DNA of 64,000 nt from Eremophila alpestris peregrina (GCA_009792885.1 WMCF01000023.1:8356861-8420860), one strand, 5' to 3'; shown: positions 49,701 to 62,271, counted from the stretch's first letter. Numbers and translations: made by a program. The notes: a model not told the origin generated them from the letters alone.

Positions 49701-52700
49701 CTCTGGGATATACACCTGCAAGTGGAGTGCTCTCATCACCAGCCTACTGTGCTGGCGCTTCTGGACATTTCATTTTCGGTTTTAACAAGCAGGCATTTTC
49801 AGAAAAAGGCAGTGAAGAATTGCCATTGTGTCTCCAGGAAAACAGCTCTCTAACACCCCAGAAATATTGTCTCTCGTTGCAGTAAATAAGAAATTTTCTA
49901 TGTGCTTCCAGGGGTGCATGTGCTACCTTTGACAAGTTCTGCATATTCCTAAACTTCCCGATTCTGCCAGCAGACTGGATCCAGCTGCTCCCCAGGACGC
50001 TGCTTTCCAAACACCTGATTGTAATTGACAGCTCCAAGCAGAGGTTTTTTGTGTAGCGAGGCAGGGTTTTCACGCATCCTTACTTCTGAGTGGAGGGGTT
50101 TAATATGGTTTGAACTGGGATTTCACTACAAAATTATGGCAGAATAGTTTTCAGAGTTAATTCTTGTGAAATGAGATGTGTTGCAGTGGGGTTTTCTGTT
50201 TATTTGTTGGGGTTTTTTTTTGGTAGAATTTAATTTATAGCAGGCATGAAGGAATTTTTTAAAAATAGCATATTAGTTCAGTACTGAAAGAGAGCATGAC
50301 AGAGTTTGGTTAAAGGGGCTGTCTGGGAAGAAGCCCATGCAAAGGTCTGAGAGGTGTGCTGATGGCAGCCAGCTCAGGTTTGGCATTTCATGAGGGTGTC
50401 CTTCAGACCTGCTTTGGGAAGAGTCCAGCAGGCTGTAGATCTGAGCTTGCCAATGCTTTCTCTGCATTGCTTTTAAAGGTCTGAAGTACAATATAATTTT
50501 TTTTAAAAATAGGATGTAATCTGTATTTTATGGAATATGCATGAAGTTCAAGGAACAGATTTCAGGCTTTGTACATTGGCATGATTTATTTTATTTCATG
50601 CTTTATGTACGCATAGAGTTGGGTGTGTTGTGGTTTTACATGTGTGCAAGTTTACATTAGCTATAAATGTGACCTCAGAGTGTTTATATGTAATGTACTG
50701 AAGCTTCTCAAGTTGACAATTACCAGGATGTTTCTTGTGCTACACTACGACTGAGAATCACAATTCCTACAAAATAAATTTGTGTAATTTTTGTTTATCT
50801 AGATACACAAACCAGATAATTTAGCTTTATCTCTTGTCATGTTTTCTGCTATGCCAGTTGGAAATTTTTCATTGGCAAAACTTGTGTCTTTTCTAAGAAC
50901 TCTATCTTCCATTTTTGTGAAAGTGAATAATTGCTTCCTGAAGATTAATCCCACAAATGTTTTTATATTCAGTAAAGTAACTTCTGACCTCTTTTCATGG
51001 GATTTTGCCAGTAAAAAATGGAAAACCTTACAGAACTTGAAAATCCTGCAGAAGAAGCCACGAGAATAAATTTTAACATCTAGAGATGACAGTTATGCAG
51101 AAGGATGAAGAGTGTTTTTTTAAAGTTATGTTATTAAAGACTGAAAGTTTTGCTCAGCTTCATCTCTGTACTCCAAATGATAGAACTGAGCTAAATTACA
51201 TGTTATCATATTTTAAAATATACAGTGTTTTAATAGATATCATAATTTTCAGGTGATCTAACTTCCTTTTGAAATACCAGTCCCCTAAGCTGTGACTGTG
51301 ATAACCTTCTCTCTAAGAAAACACACCTTAAACTGGAGGGTAAATATGTTTTACTATCCACAGTTTGCAGGCTTTTGCAGATTTTTTTTTTTATTTTAAA
51401 AGATGACCACATTTACTAGCATTTTTGCACATTCAAATACTCGCAAAAATCTGGGTGACAAAACCCAGCCCTTTTAGCCATATTAGTTTCCAACAACATC
51501 CTTGAAAATGATTTGTAAAATATTTACAGAATGGAAGAGATGTAACAGTTTTACAGGTTTGCCAAGCCTGTAGAATTCACCAGGACTGCTTAAACTCTGG
51601 AACTCTGTTTTCACACTGTGCATGTGTCTACAAATGTCAAAACAATGCAGGCAATGACAACGTGGCAGTGCCACAGCTACAGCAACTAAGTCACATCAGA
51701 GACTGGAGGCTTGGTGTGGCTGTTGCAGCCACATCAGGACAGAAAATGTTCCATCTGCAGTCACAGCACAGCACAGACCCTTGACATCCATGATCTGGCA
51801 CCCTCACCTGTTAGGCTGATCACAGACAAGCCACAGCATCACTACTTATCCCCCAGTAAAAATTTAGTTGCATCACACAGTACTCTTGTCATCCTATGGA
51901 TTAGAAGATTTTACTCTAATTTTTGTTCCTCTGCAAATAGAGTCAAAGTGCCAGGTAGGAATATCCTCCTGTATAAATCTGTTGTATTACATGTCAGTTC
52001 TGGTTAGGTTTACAGAAGAGACATTTCTATTTCAAGTTTACAGAATACTATAGTGATCTTTTTTTCTGTCTCCATTCAGTTTCTTTTTTTGTTCAAAAGG
52101 AACAAAAAACCTCACTGCAAAATATGTTATCAGAAATTGCACACACTATTAATTATTGGTATTGAAGTCCCATGGCACAACATTGACATTTTGCAATTTT
52201 ATTCAGAAACTAGAACTAGCAGTGTTGTATCTAAACATTTTGCATGTTTATGAAAAATTAAAATATACAGTTTTTTCCTTAGAGATCTTTTAAAACATTT
52301 ATCATTGGACTATGCACACCAGAATGTTTGGTGTTTTATTGGCAGTGGAACTTTTATTGGCTCCAAGGTCTGGAGTATCAGTATGACTAATATTTGAACC
52401 ACACACATTCTGTGTCATTTAGGATTGCATCAACCTTTTGTTTTTTTTAAGAGCATGCAAATATGAAATAGCTCCAAACAAGGTGTGTACAATGTACTCT
52501 GCCTCACAGTGTCCTTCTGCTACAGGATGACTTCTATGGATCAAGTGTGCTTTTTTCAGTCTCAGGTTTTGTTTTTGCCTTGCAATGATTTTATATCAAT
52601 CTGTGGCTGCAATTTAAGGCATTCAAATATTGCTGAGAAATCAGAATAAAACTGGATTTTCCTGCATTTCAATGTAACTAGTGCACAGAAAGTTATCCAC

Positions 52701-53162
52701 AGGGAGCAGGATGTGCAGATTCAGAGCTGGAAGTGCATTGAAACAGGGTACTGAGTTGATAAGAAGAGATGGAATGCATGTGTTTTCTGGTTTTTCATTC
52801 ATTTTGAAAGTTTAACACCTGTAAGCTGAAGCTGAGAATATAAAATATCAGGTTTGACCCACCAGAGTTCCAGCAGGTAACTCACCAAATCTATGGGCCA
52901 CCCTCTTTAAGGGTCAGCTCTACCTTAGCCTTTCTGAGAACAGGCAAGATGCATTTTCCAATAGCATTTTCTTTTTTTTTTGTACTGACTGCATAAAATG
53001 AAACACATTTTCCCTGACAAAGTCACGGACAGTTGAGAAAAAGTGATAGCTTTTGTATAAGGTTTTGAAATCTTCCTAAAAAACGTAGAACAGTGTTTGT
53101 TAGAGCTCTACAGGGTAAAAAATTCCTGGAGAAAGTTCATCCTTTACTAAATTGCACAGGTC

Positions 53163-53760
53163 TTGGAAGTCATTCTGTGGAAGCTAATTGCATTGTGTGG
53201 AGCCCAGTTTGCGGCGTCGCTCTTTAGATCCTGCAGGATTTTCCACGCAGTTCGTTGCTCAGTGCAGAGCCCGGTTGTTGCTGGCCTTGAGTGCGCGGGT
53301 TGCTCTCACCCCACGCTCTGCTCCCCCACCCCTGACTGGGTTTTCACGTCCCCTGCATCTGTCCCAAGGGAGGAGCTCGTGGGAACCCGGGGGCAGGTCA
53401 TTCACAGCGCCAGGCTCCTGGCTCCGCATCCCGCTCCTGCCAGAAATCTGTCTGAGCCTGAAGCTGGCAAAAGTTTGGGAAGCAGCGTTAAATGCACCCC
53501 TTTGTTCCAGGCTTGCACTAACGGCGGGCACAGGAATTTCACACCACAGTCGGTATCCTGGCTACCCTTTTCAGGGTCCCTCTGTGGCTGCTTCAATAGC
53601 TGGGAGGGGCAGGGAGCGGCGTCTGTGGTGGTTTCCATCCGAGGTGCATTATGTAAAACCTGCCCAGGTACTGAAATAATCTCCCTCGGCTGCTTAAATC
53701 TATGTGTGTATATATATAGCATTGCTCCGCTGGTTTATAATTTAGTTTAAAAATAGAGCG
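53163..53760. promoter_or_regulatory. CpG-enriched island, candidate promoter
   Basis: I count about 24 CpGs in 600 bases, far more than in neighbouring sequence, with a locally high G+C. A TATA-like run (TATATATATAG, 53709-53719) sits at its right edge. Reading frames of 195 and 163 codons (plus) and 106 and 90 codons (minus) overlap here, but the two plus frames contain no ATG at all. They most likely reflect GC-richness and are not called genes. The island could be an orphan promoter, a first exon of a non-coding RNA, or a decayed LTR. Its direction is unclear. Confidence 0.35.
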
Positions 53761-56495
53761 TTTAGTTTATATAATTTTAGAAAAGTATAAAGCCTGAAAA
53801 AGAGGCAGTGGAATAAGATCTGTGTATAGAAGCAGTTTGCAGACTTCTTATTGTGGTGTATTTTCCTTTATTACTTCGGATAAGTGCTATAACTCTGAAG
53901 TAAGGAGAGAGTAGATATTTTTGAAAACAAAATTTATTGTTTAGCCGCAGGAACAAATGTGAGAATTGGGCATTTCATGTCAATTCCCCTTTATTTCCCT
54001 TTACAGAATATGCTCTGGATTAAGAACTGACTTCTGTAGTCAAAATGCGTTAAAGTTTATGCACAGGACAGATTTTCCTATGGGTAGAAACACACAGTAG
54101 CATTTCAGTGCTGGACAAAAGCTCTGAGGGTGCCAGCCCTGCCTTGGGCATTTGCTGATTCCACTGCCAGGAGGAGTGAGTGCTGCTTTAGCCCTTTTCA
54201 GCAGGGAGATGATGTCTAGCTCAGCAGGCAAGAGAGCACTGCCTGTAGAAAATTCGCTACAATGCAGAGTACATTGGGCTCTAGGCATTAAAACAGGCCC
54301 TCATGGAGTAGCACTTCCAAATTCTGAGCGATTTTGTCAATCATATTATTATTTGCTTGTGTTTCACAAAGGCTGGGTTCTGTTGCAAGTGCACTTAGTA
54401 CTTTCACCTCAAAAGCTGCTGCTGCTGAAGCCAGTGTGAGTTCCTGTTGCATGTATCTCTGGCTAGATAGGAGTTTTACCATTCCACATGCCCCAATGTG
54501 TCTAGTAATTCCTTACAGCTCGTGTGGCAGGACAAGATCCTGAAGAGAGTGTGAAAAAGGAGAGGTAGAAGATGAGACAAACAGAGAGACTTTAATACTG
54601 ATAGTGTTGGCAGAGAGAAAATGCCACAGGTAGTGCTGTAAGACAGAGGTCAGACAAACAGGAGAAGTGTTTAAAATTTCCATGATGCTGAAGAAGAGCT
54701 GTTTGAACTTTGTTGTAGGGGTAATGGAAAAGCCAAGTAGGAAGGAATGTATCTGGATGGCAGGGAGTTGACATGTGTGAAGTGACAAGTGAGCAGCTAA
54801 GTTAGTGTTTTGATCACTGAGGGTAGATGGAACCAATTGTGTTCTTCTAAAATTACAGGGAAATGGTTTGGAAAATAGTGCATCTCCTGCAACTCCTTTT
54901 CCAGCTCAAATCATAAAAGAAATCAGAGAACAGGACCTTGCATTGTACTATTTCCAACATAACTTAAACTGTAGAACATTTGTGTATGTGTCAAGTCCTC
55001 ATGAGGATTGTGGCAAGATTGTTCAGAATCAAGTACCTTTTGATGTCTTTAATCTTGAAACATTCACCCATCAAGACATGACTGCTGAATTTACCATTTC
55101 TCACCATGCTTGCTTCTTTTTTAAAAGAACATTTTCTCCCATGTCCTGCTGCTTTTTCAACATTTTTTATTTGGTTAGTGTTACTTTGTCCTTGCCTCAC
55201 AAGAGAATTGCTTTGCCTGACTCCCCAATAACATCACTTCTCAAAGCTGATCCCATCCCTACTGAGTCCAGGCACTCCAAGGATCACAGTGTGAGAAACT
55301 ACTTCTTTTAATCTGTGCTTGTCAAAGATATTGTGCCCAGTCCTGCTAGTTAAACTCTTGATCACATTTGCACAGGCTTTGCTATCCTGGATTTTTTTGA
55401 GGAAGGAAGCCTCATGTCCAGGATAGGGGATTTATTTAAAGGATCCCAGGTGTTTAGAAACCAGCAGCTGGGACATTTCTTACTGCATTACTCACCACTG
55501 ACTCATGCCTTGTTAAGGACAGAATATGGTTCAAAGTCTCTGCCAAGGCTTTTAAACCTTTCTGTTGACACGTGTTGGCGGCTTTGAGAACGCATTTTCC
55601 TCTGTGAGTGAGGGGGATCTCCCATTCTGTGCTGTCACAAGGAGACATGGATCAGACTGGGAGCCCTGTGACTCCTAGAGGCAAAAGTTTCAGGGGGGCC
55701 TGGTGAGAGCTGCAGAACCCTTGGCTGGGCTGGCTCTGGCCCCTCCACAGGATGGCTCAGCAAAGTGCCAGTCTGCTCCTTGTTGGAGCAAGGAAGATAG
55801 AGAGAATCTTGGGTGTGTTGTCATTGTGTCTACCTACCTGAGTTTGCAAAATGCAGGGACAGAGATGTTCCCAAATGACAATACTTCTATTTCACTCCTT
55901 TCAAAGAACTTGGGTGGGGGGGTTCTGCTTTTTAACTCTCCAGTACCTGTTTTAGGTTTTTTCTTTTACTAATTCCTTTGTTGGCTAAGAATGGTAACAA
56001 AGCTTTTTACATAAAGCAAGCTGTCTTGTAATGTGATTTTTGTTTCTTCTGAGTTATATATTTTAATTATTAATAAGTGTTTTGAATTAAGATAATTGAA
56101 ACATTTCATCACTACATATTTAATCCTTAGATTTGAGATGGACCCTAGGGAAAGAGTTCACATCTAGACCTAATGGCATAAACATATCCTTGCTTTAATT
56201 GTCAGAAAATAGTTTCACAATTTCTGTTTTAGTGAGTCTTCAGTTATACACACATTTAGCAACCTTTTTATTTGATCAAAGTTTGTATGTGTGACAATGC
56301 AATTGTCTTGTTACATGCATTCCCATCCTCTTCAATTTCATATCATTTCTGTAGGATCTCATTTAAAAGATTTTTTTTTTCCTTATCATTCCTTGGGCTT
56401 AATTTTGCTGTGGCAAATCAAGCTGTTTTTGTTTCATACCCTGTCATTTAGAATCAGACAACAATAATTCTGGAATCAGAATGTGCTTTCTGCTA
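53761..56495. other. Non-coding stretch with one unusual open frame
   Basis: No recognisable gene. The plus frame open from 54814 to 55308 spans 165 codons, but its first in-frame ATG is at 55078. The region 55980-56400 is AT-rich, unique-looking sequence of the same texture as the other regulatory candidates. Confidence 0.5.
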
Positions 56496-56499
56496 TCTG

Positions 56500-57030
56500 G
56501 CTGATTTTGATGGATTGTCATGCGTCAGTTTGACTTTGCAGGGGTTGAATGTAGCATTCAAATGTTTTGAGCATTTAACTGAACAAACATGCAAGGGAAA
56601 CTGGAGAGAAAGGTCACCAGCACAGTGTTTGGTGAACAAAGATTTGCAGGGGTTTTTTTTTGTTGTTGTTTGTGGGTTTGTTGGTTGGGTTTTTGATTTT
56701 TTTTTAAACTTGAGAAAAGCTTTGAAACAGTGTATTGTAGCACAGTTTGCAGATTGCTGCATTATGTACTGTACACATGGTTAACCATTTATGGGGCCAT
56801 GAGTTGTTTAATCGGGTAATGCACACGCTGTGTACAACAAGCAAGCAGATGAAAACTCTGAATGGAAGAAATTGTTCATCCTTTGAATGACACACATTAT
56901 GTGCTGTGTTATCAGAAAGTAATATGACTTTTTAGAGCCAAAATCTGTCGTTTCCAGTGGTCATTGTCTCATCTGAAGAGATCAATTAAGCGTAAAAATG
57001 TAATAAACAGTGACTTTCATTTGGGGTGTG
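56500..57030. promoter_or_regulatory. Candidate regulatory element (unverified)
   Basis: Two repeat-free parts flank a G/T tract (56649-56695). The right part has a perfect 12-base palindrome ATGGTTAACCAT at 56777-56788 with a GTTAAC centre as in HNF1-type sites. It also keeps CpGs at 56814, 56826, 56948 and 56991. No open frame is convincing; the 96-codon frame at 56964 overlaps a longer minus frame. The call is by texture only. Confidence 0.27.
56649..56695. repeat. G/T-only tract (47 bases)
   Basis: Forty-seven bases contain only G and T, with G runs of 4, 3, 2 and 3. A weak two-tier G-quadruplex is conceivable. It is most simply low-complexity sequence. Confidence 0.75.
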
Positions 57031-57610
57031 TTAAACAAGGGCAAGGCAAAATAAACCTCAGGTCTCTGGCATTAGGGTCTTGTGTTGCCATTGCTGTAAA
57101 TTTTAGGTTTTTTGCAGAAAGGACACAGCCTATGACAAGGCATTTGGTTTTAATATCTGCTGAAACTAAAATGTGTTCTTGCTGTAGAGGCTTTAACCCA
57201 AATGAATGGGAGGTGGCAGATAGGTGTAACCATGTGTTGCAGCATAGGATATAAAGGATAGGGATAACCAAGGAAAAAGCATTGTACTCTTCACAACACA
57301 CAGGGCTTTTTTGCAGTGTTGGCACAGCACTCAGCACACTGGGGCTCCTTTTTTGGGTTGGGCTGTGTTGATTACTTAAAAATGAAAGAAACAGAAAAAG
57401 AAGAAAGAGTAACAAGCATGATGAGATAGGAAAACAAAGGAACCCATTAGAAGGAAACGATAAGGTGCAGATGAGGGAAACAAAGCAAGTCTCAGAAAAG
57501 AATTCAGGATGAATTTTGAACTTATTGCACTTGGGAAAAAGCCTTAATCTTCAAAATTATGTGGGTCTGAAAGTGGGGAGTGAAAAGTTAAGATCAGCTC
57601 TGTCTCTGCT
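57031..57610. other. Non-coding spacer
   Basis: No recognisable gene. A 132-codon minus frame at 57017-57415 begins with a leucine- and phenylalanine-rich run and has no known domain. It is regarded as chance. Confidence 0.5.
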
Positions 57611-57980
57611 AGAGAGAAGAAGTGGAGGGGGGATTTTATTGCAATCTACAGCCTCCTTGTGAGGGGATGCAGAGGGACAGATCTCTTCTCTCTGGTAACC
57701 AGAGACAGGACCTGAGGGAATGGCCTCAGGTTGTGTCATGGGAAATTTAGGTTGGATAACAGGAAAAGGTTCATTACCCAGAGGGTGTTTGGGCATTGGA
57801 ACAGCTCCTGAGGGCAGTGGTCACAGCACAAAGCCTGACAAAGTTCCAGAGTGTTTGGAGGGTGCACTCAGGCACATGGTGTGACTCTTGGGGATAGTCC
57901 TGGGCAGGGCCAGGAACTGGACTTTGACAATACTTTTGTGGCCCTTCCAGCTCAAGATATTCTATCTTTCTGCTACAAAA
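57611..57980 (+). mobile_element. CR1 LINE retrotransposon, 3' end fragment
   Basis: The sequence follows the well-known CR1 3' end in order: a GAGAGAAG...GGGGGGATTTTATTGCA start, CTTCTCTCTGGTAACCAG near 57686, GTTGGATAACAGGAAAAGG near 57751, CCCAGAGGGTG at 57778, a GGCAGTGGTCACAGCAC segment near 57813, CACATGGTGTGACTCTTGGG near 57872, CAGGGCCAGGA near 57905, and TGGCCCTTCCAGCTCA near 57939. It ends in ATATTCTATCTTTCT, where CR1 has its short terminal ATTCTATG repeats. Only about 370 bases remain, as usual for 5'-truncated copies. No reverse transcriptase is present, so it is inactive. It is diverged but clear, and it is the main evidence for a bird genome. Confidence 0.9.
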
Positions 57981-59165
57981 GGCCTTGTCTTTTGATGTGA
58001 GAGTGGTGGACATGAAGGAGCAGGGTCTTGTCCCACTTACTACATCTCAGTGTCCATCCGAGTAACCAGAGCCACAGATCAGATCAGACAGCAATGACAA
58101 GAAGTCCTTTCAGAGTAAAAGCAGAGGCGTTGTGTCACAAAGGCATCCCTAAAGGAAATAAAGCATTGTGACAGGCCTGAACCTTTCAATGTACCCTAGA
58201 AGAGTGCTCTAGTGGACCCTTGAGGGATGATCACGCTCAAGAGCCATGGATATAACTAGGCACTCAGCCTTCTACAAGCTGAGACAGTCTGAATGGCATG
58301 TTCTAGATGTGAGTAATGTAGCCAGAGCACTGCTGAGCACTTGTGCTCGTGTGGAAGGCTGGAAAGCTGCACTGAAGTGACTGCCTGTCACACAGAGCAG
58401 GGATGATGTGCTGCCTCTTCAGACAAGCGCTCTTTCCCCTGAGCTCAAAGCCTGAGGACCGTGCGGAGTTTCCTCGAGCTGCTGCTCAGAGAAGCTGAGT
58501 GTGCCCTGCTGGGTGAGTGGGAGATGAGAGGGAGCAGTGCAGACAGGCACTGGAGCCTTCTCCTGCTGCACTGTCCCCTCCATGCTCAGTTTCCTGGGCT
58601 CCATGCTCCCTGCACCTTCTTTTGAGTAGCTCTGGCTGCTAACAATCCTTTCTGGTCAGATTTTTCTCTGAAAGCTGGAATGCTGTCTGGGAAGAGAGGG
58701 ACATGCTCCAGCCTGTCGGAGTGGCATTGCTGAATGTGTATTCCTGGAATGGCTAGGCACCCTTCATGTTCTGTGTAGAGTTGGGATTTAGTTTTGGTTT
58801 TTTTTTAACTCCTGAGAAAGGATCCAGTTTGGAAATTTCCCCTGATTATGAAGAAGTGCAAGTCTTCCTTCATGTTTCCAGCATCTGACTTCAACAAAAG
58901 TCCCCTAAGGTTTTCTAGTTACAAATTGGACTTCTGCGAATAATGGTGACTCAAATATTCCAAAGCAATTTTAATATTCCCTATATCCATCAAAAAACTG
59001 CAGCTAGGTCCATGCAACTAGCTTCAGAAAGCCACGTGAAAATGCAAATGTTTGCTTTCTCAACCAGAACTGAAAAATACTAAGCATTTCTAAAGGAGAA
59101 ACAGAACAGTATGTTCTACTTTCCTTATGTATTTTATAAAAAATGCATATATAAAAATGAATATA
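57981..59165. other. Non-coding stretch, no gene seen
   Basis: Mixed, somewhat GC-richer sequence around 58260-58640, with no recognisable exon, RNA gene or repeat. The 61-codon minus frame at 58419-58604 is short and unmatched. Confidence 0.5.
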
Positions 59166-59169
59166 AATT

Positions 59170-59510
59170 CTTTTAGGAGAAATTGTTTCATAAAAGAAAC
59201 ATGAGTTTGCTTTGGCAAAGATGCTTATGATTTATGGTTCATTCTGTAAACTTGGCCAAACAATTTCCTTCTCCTTTATGATTGGAGAGCAGAGCTGTCG
59301 GGGGCAGGGAGTTACAGGATGGCATCTGTTCTTGGAGCAAGAGAATTATGTTTATTCATGATTAGTTTATGCAGAAAAATGCATCAAAGAGTTTATTTGA
59401 ATTTTTGATAAATTTGCCTTGTAGAAAAGAAATATTTTTCTTAATTGGACCTTATAGGAAAAATCCCAGTTATGGCAAATGCAAATGAGAAATAATCTGA
59501 ATTTAAAGAG
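59170..59510. promoter_or_regulatory. Candidate regulatory element with octamer
   Basis: AT-rich, repeat-free block holding a canonical octamer ATGCAAAT at 59479-59486 (POU-domain site) and a TGATTAG homeodomain-like word near 59360. It has no open frame of note. By texture it resembles a conserved non-coding element; conservation is untested. Confidence 0.27.
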
Positions 59511-61089
59511 GTGCTTTTTTTTTCTTTTTTTTCAGAACCAGTAGTGCTCAAAGTAGGGTGAGGCCTCTGTCTTTGCACTTTTAAATAATATTGTGTCTTT
59601 TCTTCTCCCGTTCATTTCCATATGCATATTCCATATGCATGGTAGTACAGTGGCGGTTTAACATGTAGCTTCTTCATGTATCTTTACTGAAAGCAGGAGA
59701 TAAGTTTATCAGTATCATGCTCAGTAGCCTTCTTTTCCCTGCTTGCTTTTTAGTATTGAATGAGGTTTTATAAAGTGCCACCAACCATGCCAGTTTTCCA
59801 TATTTTTCAGTCTATGTAAATTTTTGCAGAGAGGTAGAGAGAGAACAAGTGAAAGATTGACACTGGTATCTCCTGAAATGTTCCCTGGTTTTTTTAAAGC
59901 AGCTCAATTTTCCTATAGCGTTGCCAGAAACCTAACAGATGATGTTTTCAGGATCAGAGACAGGAGATTGAAATGTTGCTAATGTCTGTAGCACTTAAGT
60001 CATAGAATTCTGTAAAGAAATGTGCCATGATTGATCTGATTAATCTTTTAGATGGGTGGTGAGAGAGAAAGAAGCTTCTCCACCATGCGGAATTTTTATA
60101 TTTATATAACTGCTTTTTAGAGGCTGAGCTTGGGTGTCCTTGTAATATCCTGACACGGGTGACTTGTACTCAGCAATTCCAGCTAAATTGAGTGTTCTGC
60201 CTCAGAAAGGAAAAGTTTTCTATCTGGCTGTAATGGAAACACTTTTTACAATTCTCTCCCAGGAGAAAAGTCTCATAGGATCCTTTGGGGAAGGTAAAGC
60301 AGCGTGGCACACGGGCATGTTGTCACTGTGCAGAACCTGTCCCCTTGCTGCAAGAGGGTTCTCCACCTCAACCCAAACTGAGGGTTCATGGCCAAAAAGC
60401 TTCAGGTTATATCTCATCATTTTCAGGATTAGCTGGAATTTTGGATGAACACGGATGCTGTAGCTGAGCTGGAGAAACTCTCACGCAACTGGCATTTACC
60501 CTCCCATCCTGATCTGCAGCACATTTGTGAGTCAGCCTTCATTCAGTCTAACAAAGCTGCAAGGCCTGGCGCTTGTGCAGAAGGATTCCAGCCCTTCCTC
60601 AGCTTCTCAGGGCTGCGCTGATGAGGAGAGCAGGGGCAAGTCGTTCTTGTGCCACCAATCCTGACACAATTGCTACAGAAATTCTGGTTTCTCTTTGAAA
60701 CTCACATGAGCAATTACCTGCTGGTTATCTCACGCAGAATTGGGTCTTTGCAGCCCTGCCTTTCAGCTTCAAAGGTGCAATACTCGATAAGTGGAGCTAA
60801 AGACATTTTCCTTTTCGCGTCAATTCTTGTAAGTTCTCTGTCTCTCTGGGCAGGAAGCAGAGGGCAGTATTAATGTGTCTGTGTAGATACACAAGCACAC
60901 AGTTCTTTGTTTCTTTAGCAAGAGCACAGAGCTTTAGCAAGGATGTAAAAAAACCAACATATAATAGACTGCAACCAAGGAGCAGAACTGGTCGGACATT
61001 GCAATAATATAGTTTTATTTTGGGAGGTAACAGACTTAGAAAAAAGATAATTCTGTTGTTCCCTAAACTAGTCAAAGAGCAAATAATTA
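59511..61089. other. Non-coding stretch, no gene seen
   Basis: No recognisable gene. A 13-base tandem pair lies at 59616-59641. GC-richer sequence at 60290-60640 hosts short overlapping frames on both strands without known domains. Confidence 0.5.
59616..59641. repeat. Two-copy 13-base tandem repeat
   Basis: TTCCATATGCATA and TTCCATATGCATG lie head to tail, giving two ATATGCAT-type palindromic words. It could be a paired POU-like site or a chance duplication. Confidence 0.75.
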
Positions 61090-61700
61090 TTTTTTACCAA
61101 AATTCAGAACGTTTAAAACATTTTTTTAAGTCTATTTGGTCTTCTCTTTTCGAGAACCTGCTGAGTGAACACTCAGATCAACGTGCATGAATAACAGGCT
61201 TCCATAGGGTTTGTGTTCCAACTGTTATTTGTTCAGTGCCTATAATGCCACACAGAACTTAAAGAACATTCAATATCACAATTAATTATATCATGTTGGA
61301 ATAAATAATTTCCTAAACATACACTCTGTTATGGTGACCACTGATAAGGAATTTAATTTGAAACCCAGCTCCTGGCTTCTGAAAATCAGCTTTAACTAAA
61401 TTGTCGCAGTCATTACATGTTGTAAAGCCTCTATATTTCACACTTCATTTTCTATCCAAATGGATGACAGCCTGCTTCAAAGGGAAAGGAGTAAACCTGT
61501 GGTCAGAGTGTTCACCTGAGCAGCATGCTCTCCCTAGATCCCATGTCTGGCAGTTGCACGCATTTTGAATTCCTGCAGGTTTACAATTTAATTGGTCAAA
61601 AATCAAAGGGTGTCCAGTTGAACTTGACCTTATAACAGGGTCAGAGATTGGGGGCAGTGTTTGATGCTCCACCTTTCCTGACATTTCGCTGTTGCACAAA
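61090..61700. promoter_or_regulatory. Candidate regulatory block (unverified)
   Basis: This repeat-free, AT-rich block has ATTAATTA at 61281-61288 and evenly distributed unique words. It keeps isolated CpGs near 61152, 61181, 61405 and 61559. A minus frame of 84 codons at 61445-61699 has Cys and His residues but no motif I know. Regulatory use is inferred from texture only. Confidence 0.27.
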
Positions 61701-62100
61701 AATGGGAAAGATGTTTCAATGAACTTCCCAGGCTGGAAATGTTAACCCCAAATGTTCAGAGCTTGTGAACATGGAGTTCAGATGGAAGAGAGACAGTTTT
61801 ATAGCCCTATTTGTGGGCCTGGTAGATGCTGTATTATAAGAAGTGACAATAATGTGCTAGTCTGTAGTTTTTCACAGACTGTAACATTGACCCAAGTACT
61901 CAGATCCTCACTCAGCCACTGTGAATGGTAGCAGTGTCTAAGACTTTGCCACAGTAAACATTCAAATATTTCAAATGCCAGTGGCAGGATCTACATGACC
62001 CTCAACATTGTCTTTTTCATGACCAGTCGAGGGGGACTGGTGATGTTCCTTGTTACACACATATCTGTGGGCAGTGGTCCCTGGGTACTTCCTCTGGTTT

Positions 62101-62123
62101 TTTGTTTGTTTGTTTGTTTGTTT
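62101..62123. repeat. (TTTG)n microsatellite
   Basis: Five perfect TTTG units are followed by TTT. A short T run precedes them. It is a simple repeat likely to vary in length between individuals. Confidence 0.9.
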
Positions 62124-62271
62124 ATGTGGAGATTATTGAGGGAAATGCTCGGAGACAGAAGCTGAGAAATGTTTGAAAGAAGATCAGAAATAATGTTGGT
62201 ATGAATCTGAATGGAAAATAAAGATTCATTTGCTACCACTTTACTTTGGACAGTTTGCTTTAAGTCACATC

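Larger units (their letters stand above)
46016..53150. other. Long non-coding stretch, no gene seen
   Basis: No recognisable gene or transposon. It contains a 22-base tandem pair at 46592-46635, an A/C-rich tract at 46661-46710 and a GA-rich patch near 47876-47896. Frames of 129 and 159 codons overlap in two phases at 49406-49885 without a known domain. AT-rich, unique-looking sequence at 50500-50850 could be regulatory but offers little to argue from. Confidence 0.5.

Noticed and set aside
49406..49885. Overlapping plus-strand frames of 159 and 129 codons
   Set aside because: Two phases are open over the same DNA and neither shows a domain. This points to local stop-codon poverty and not to coding.
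53163..53750. Longest open frame (195 codons) as a gene
   Set aside because: It contains no ATG, overlaps another open phase and minus frames, and coincides with a GC-rich island that lowers stop-codon frequency.
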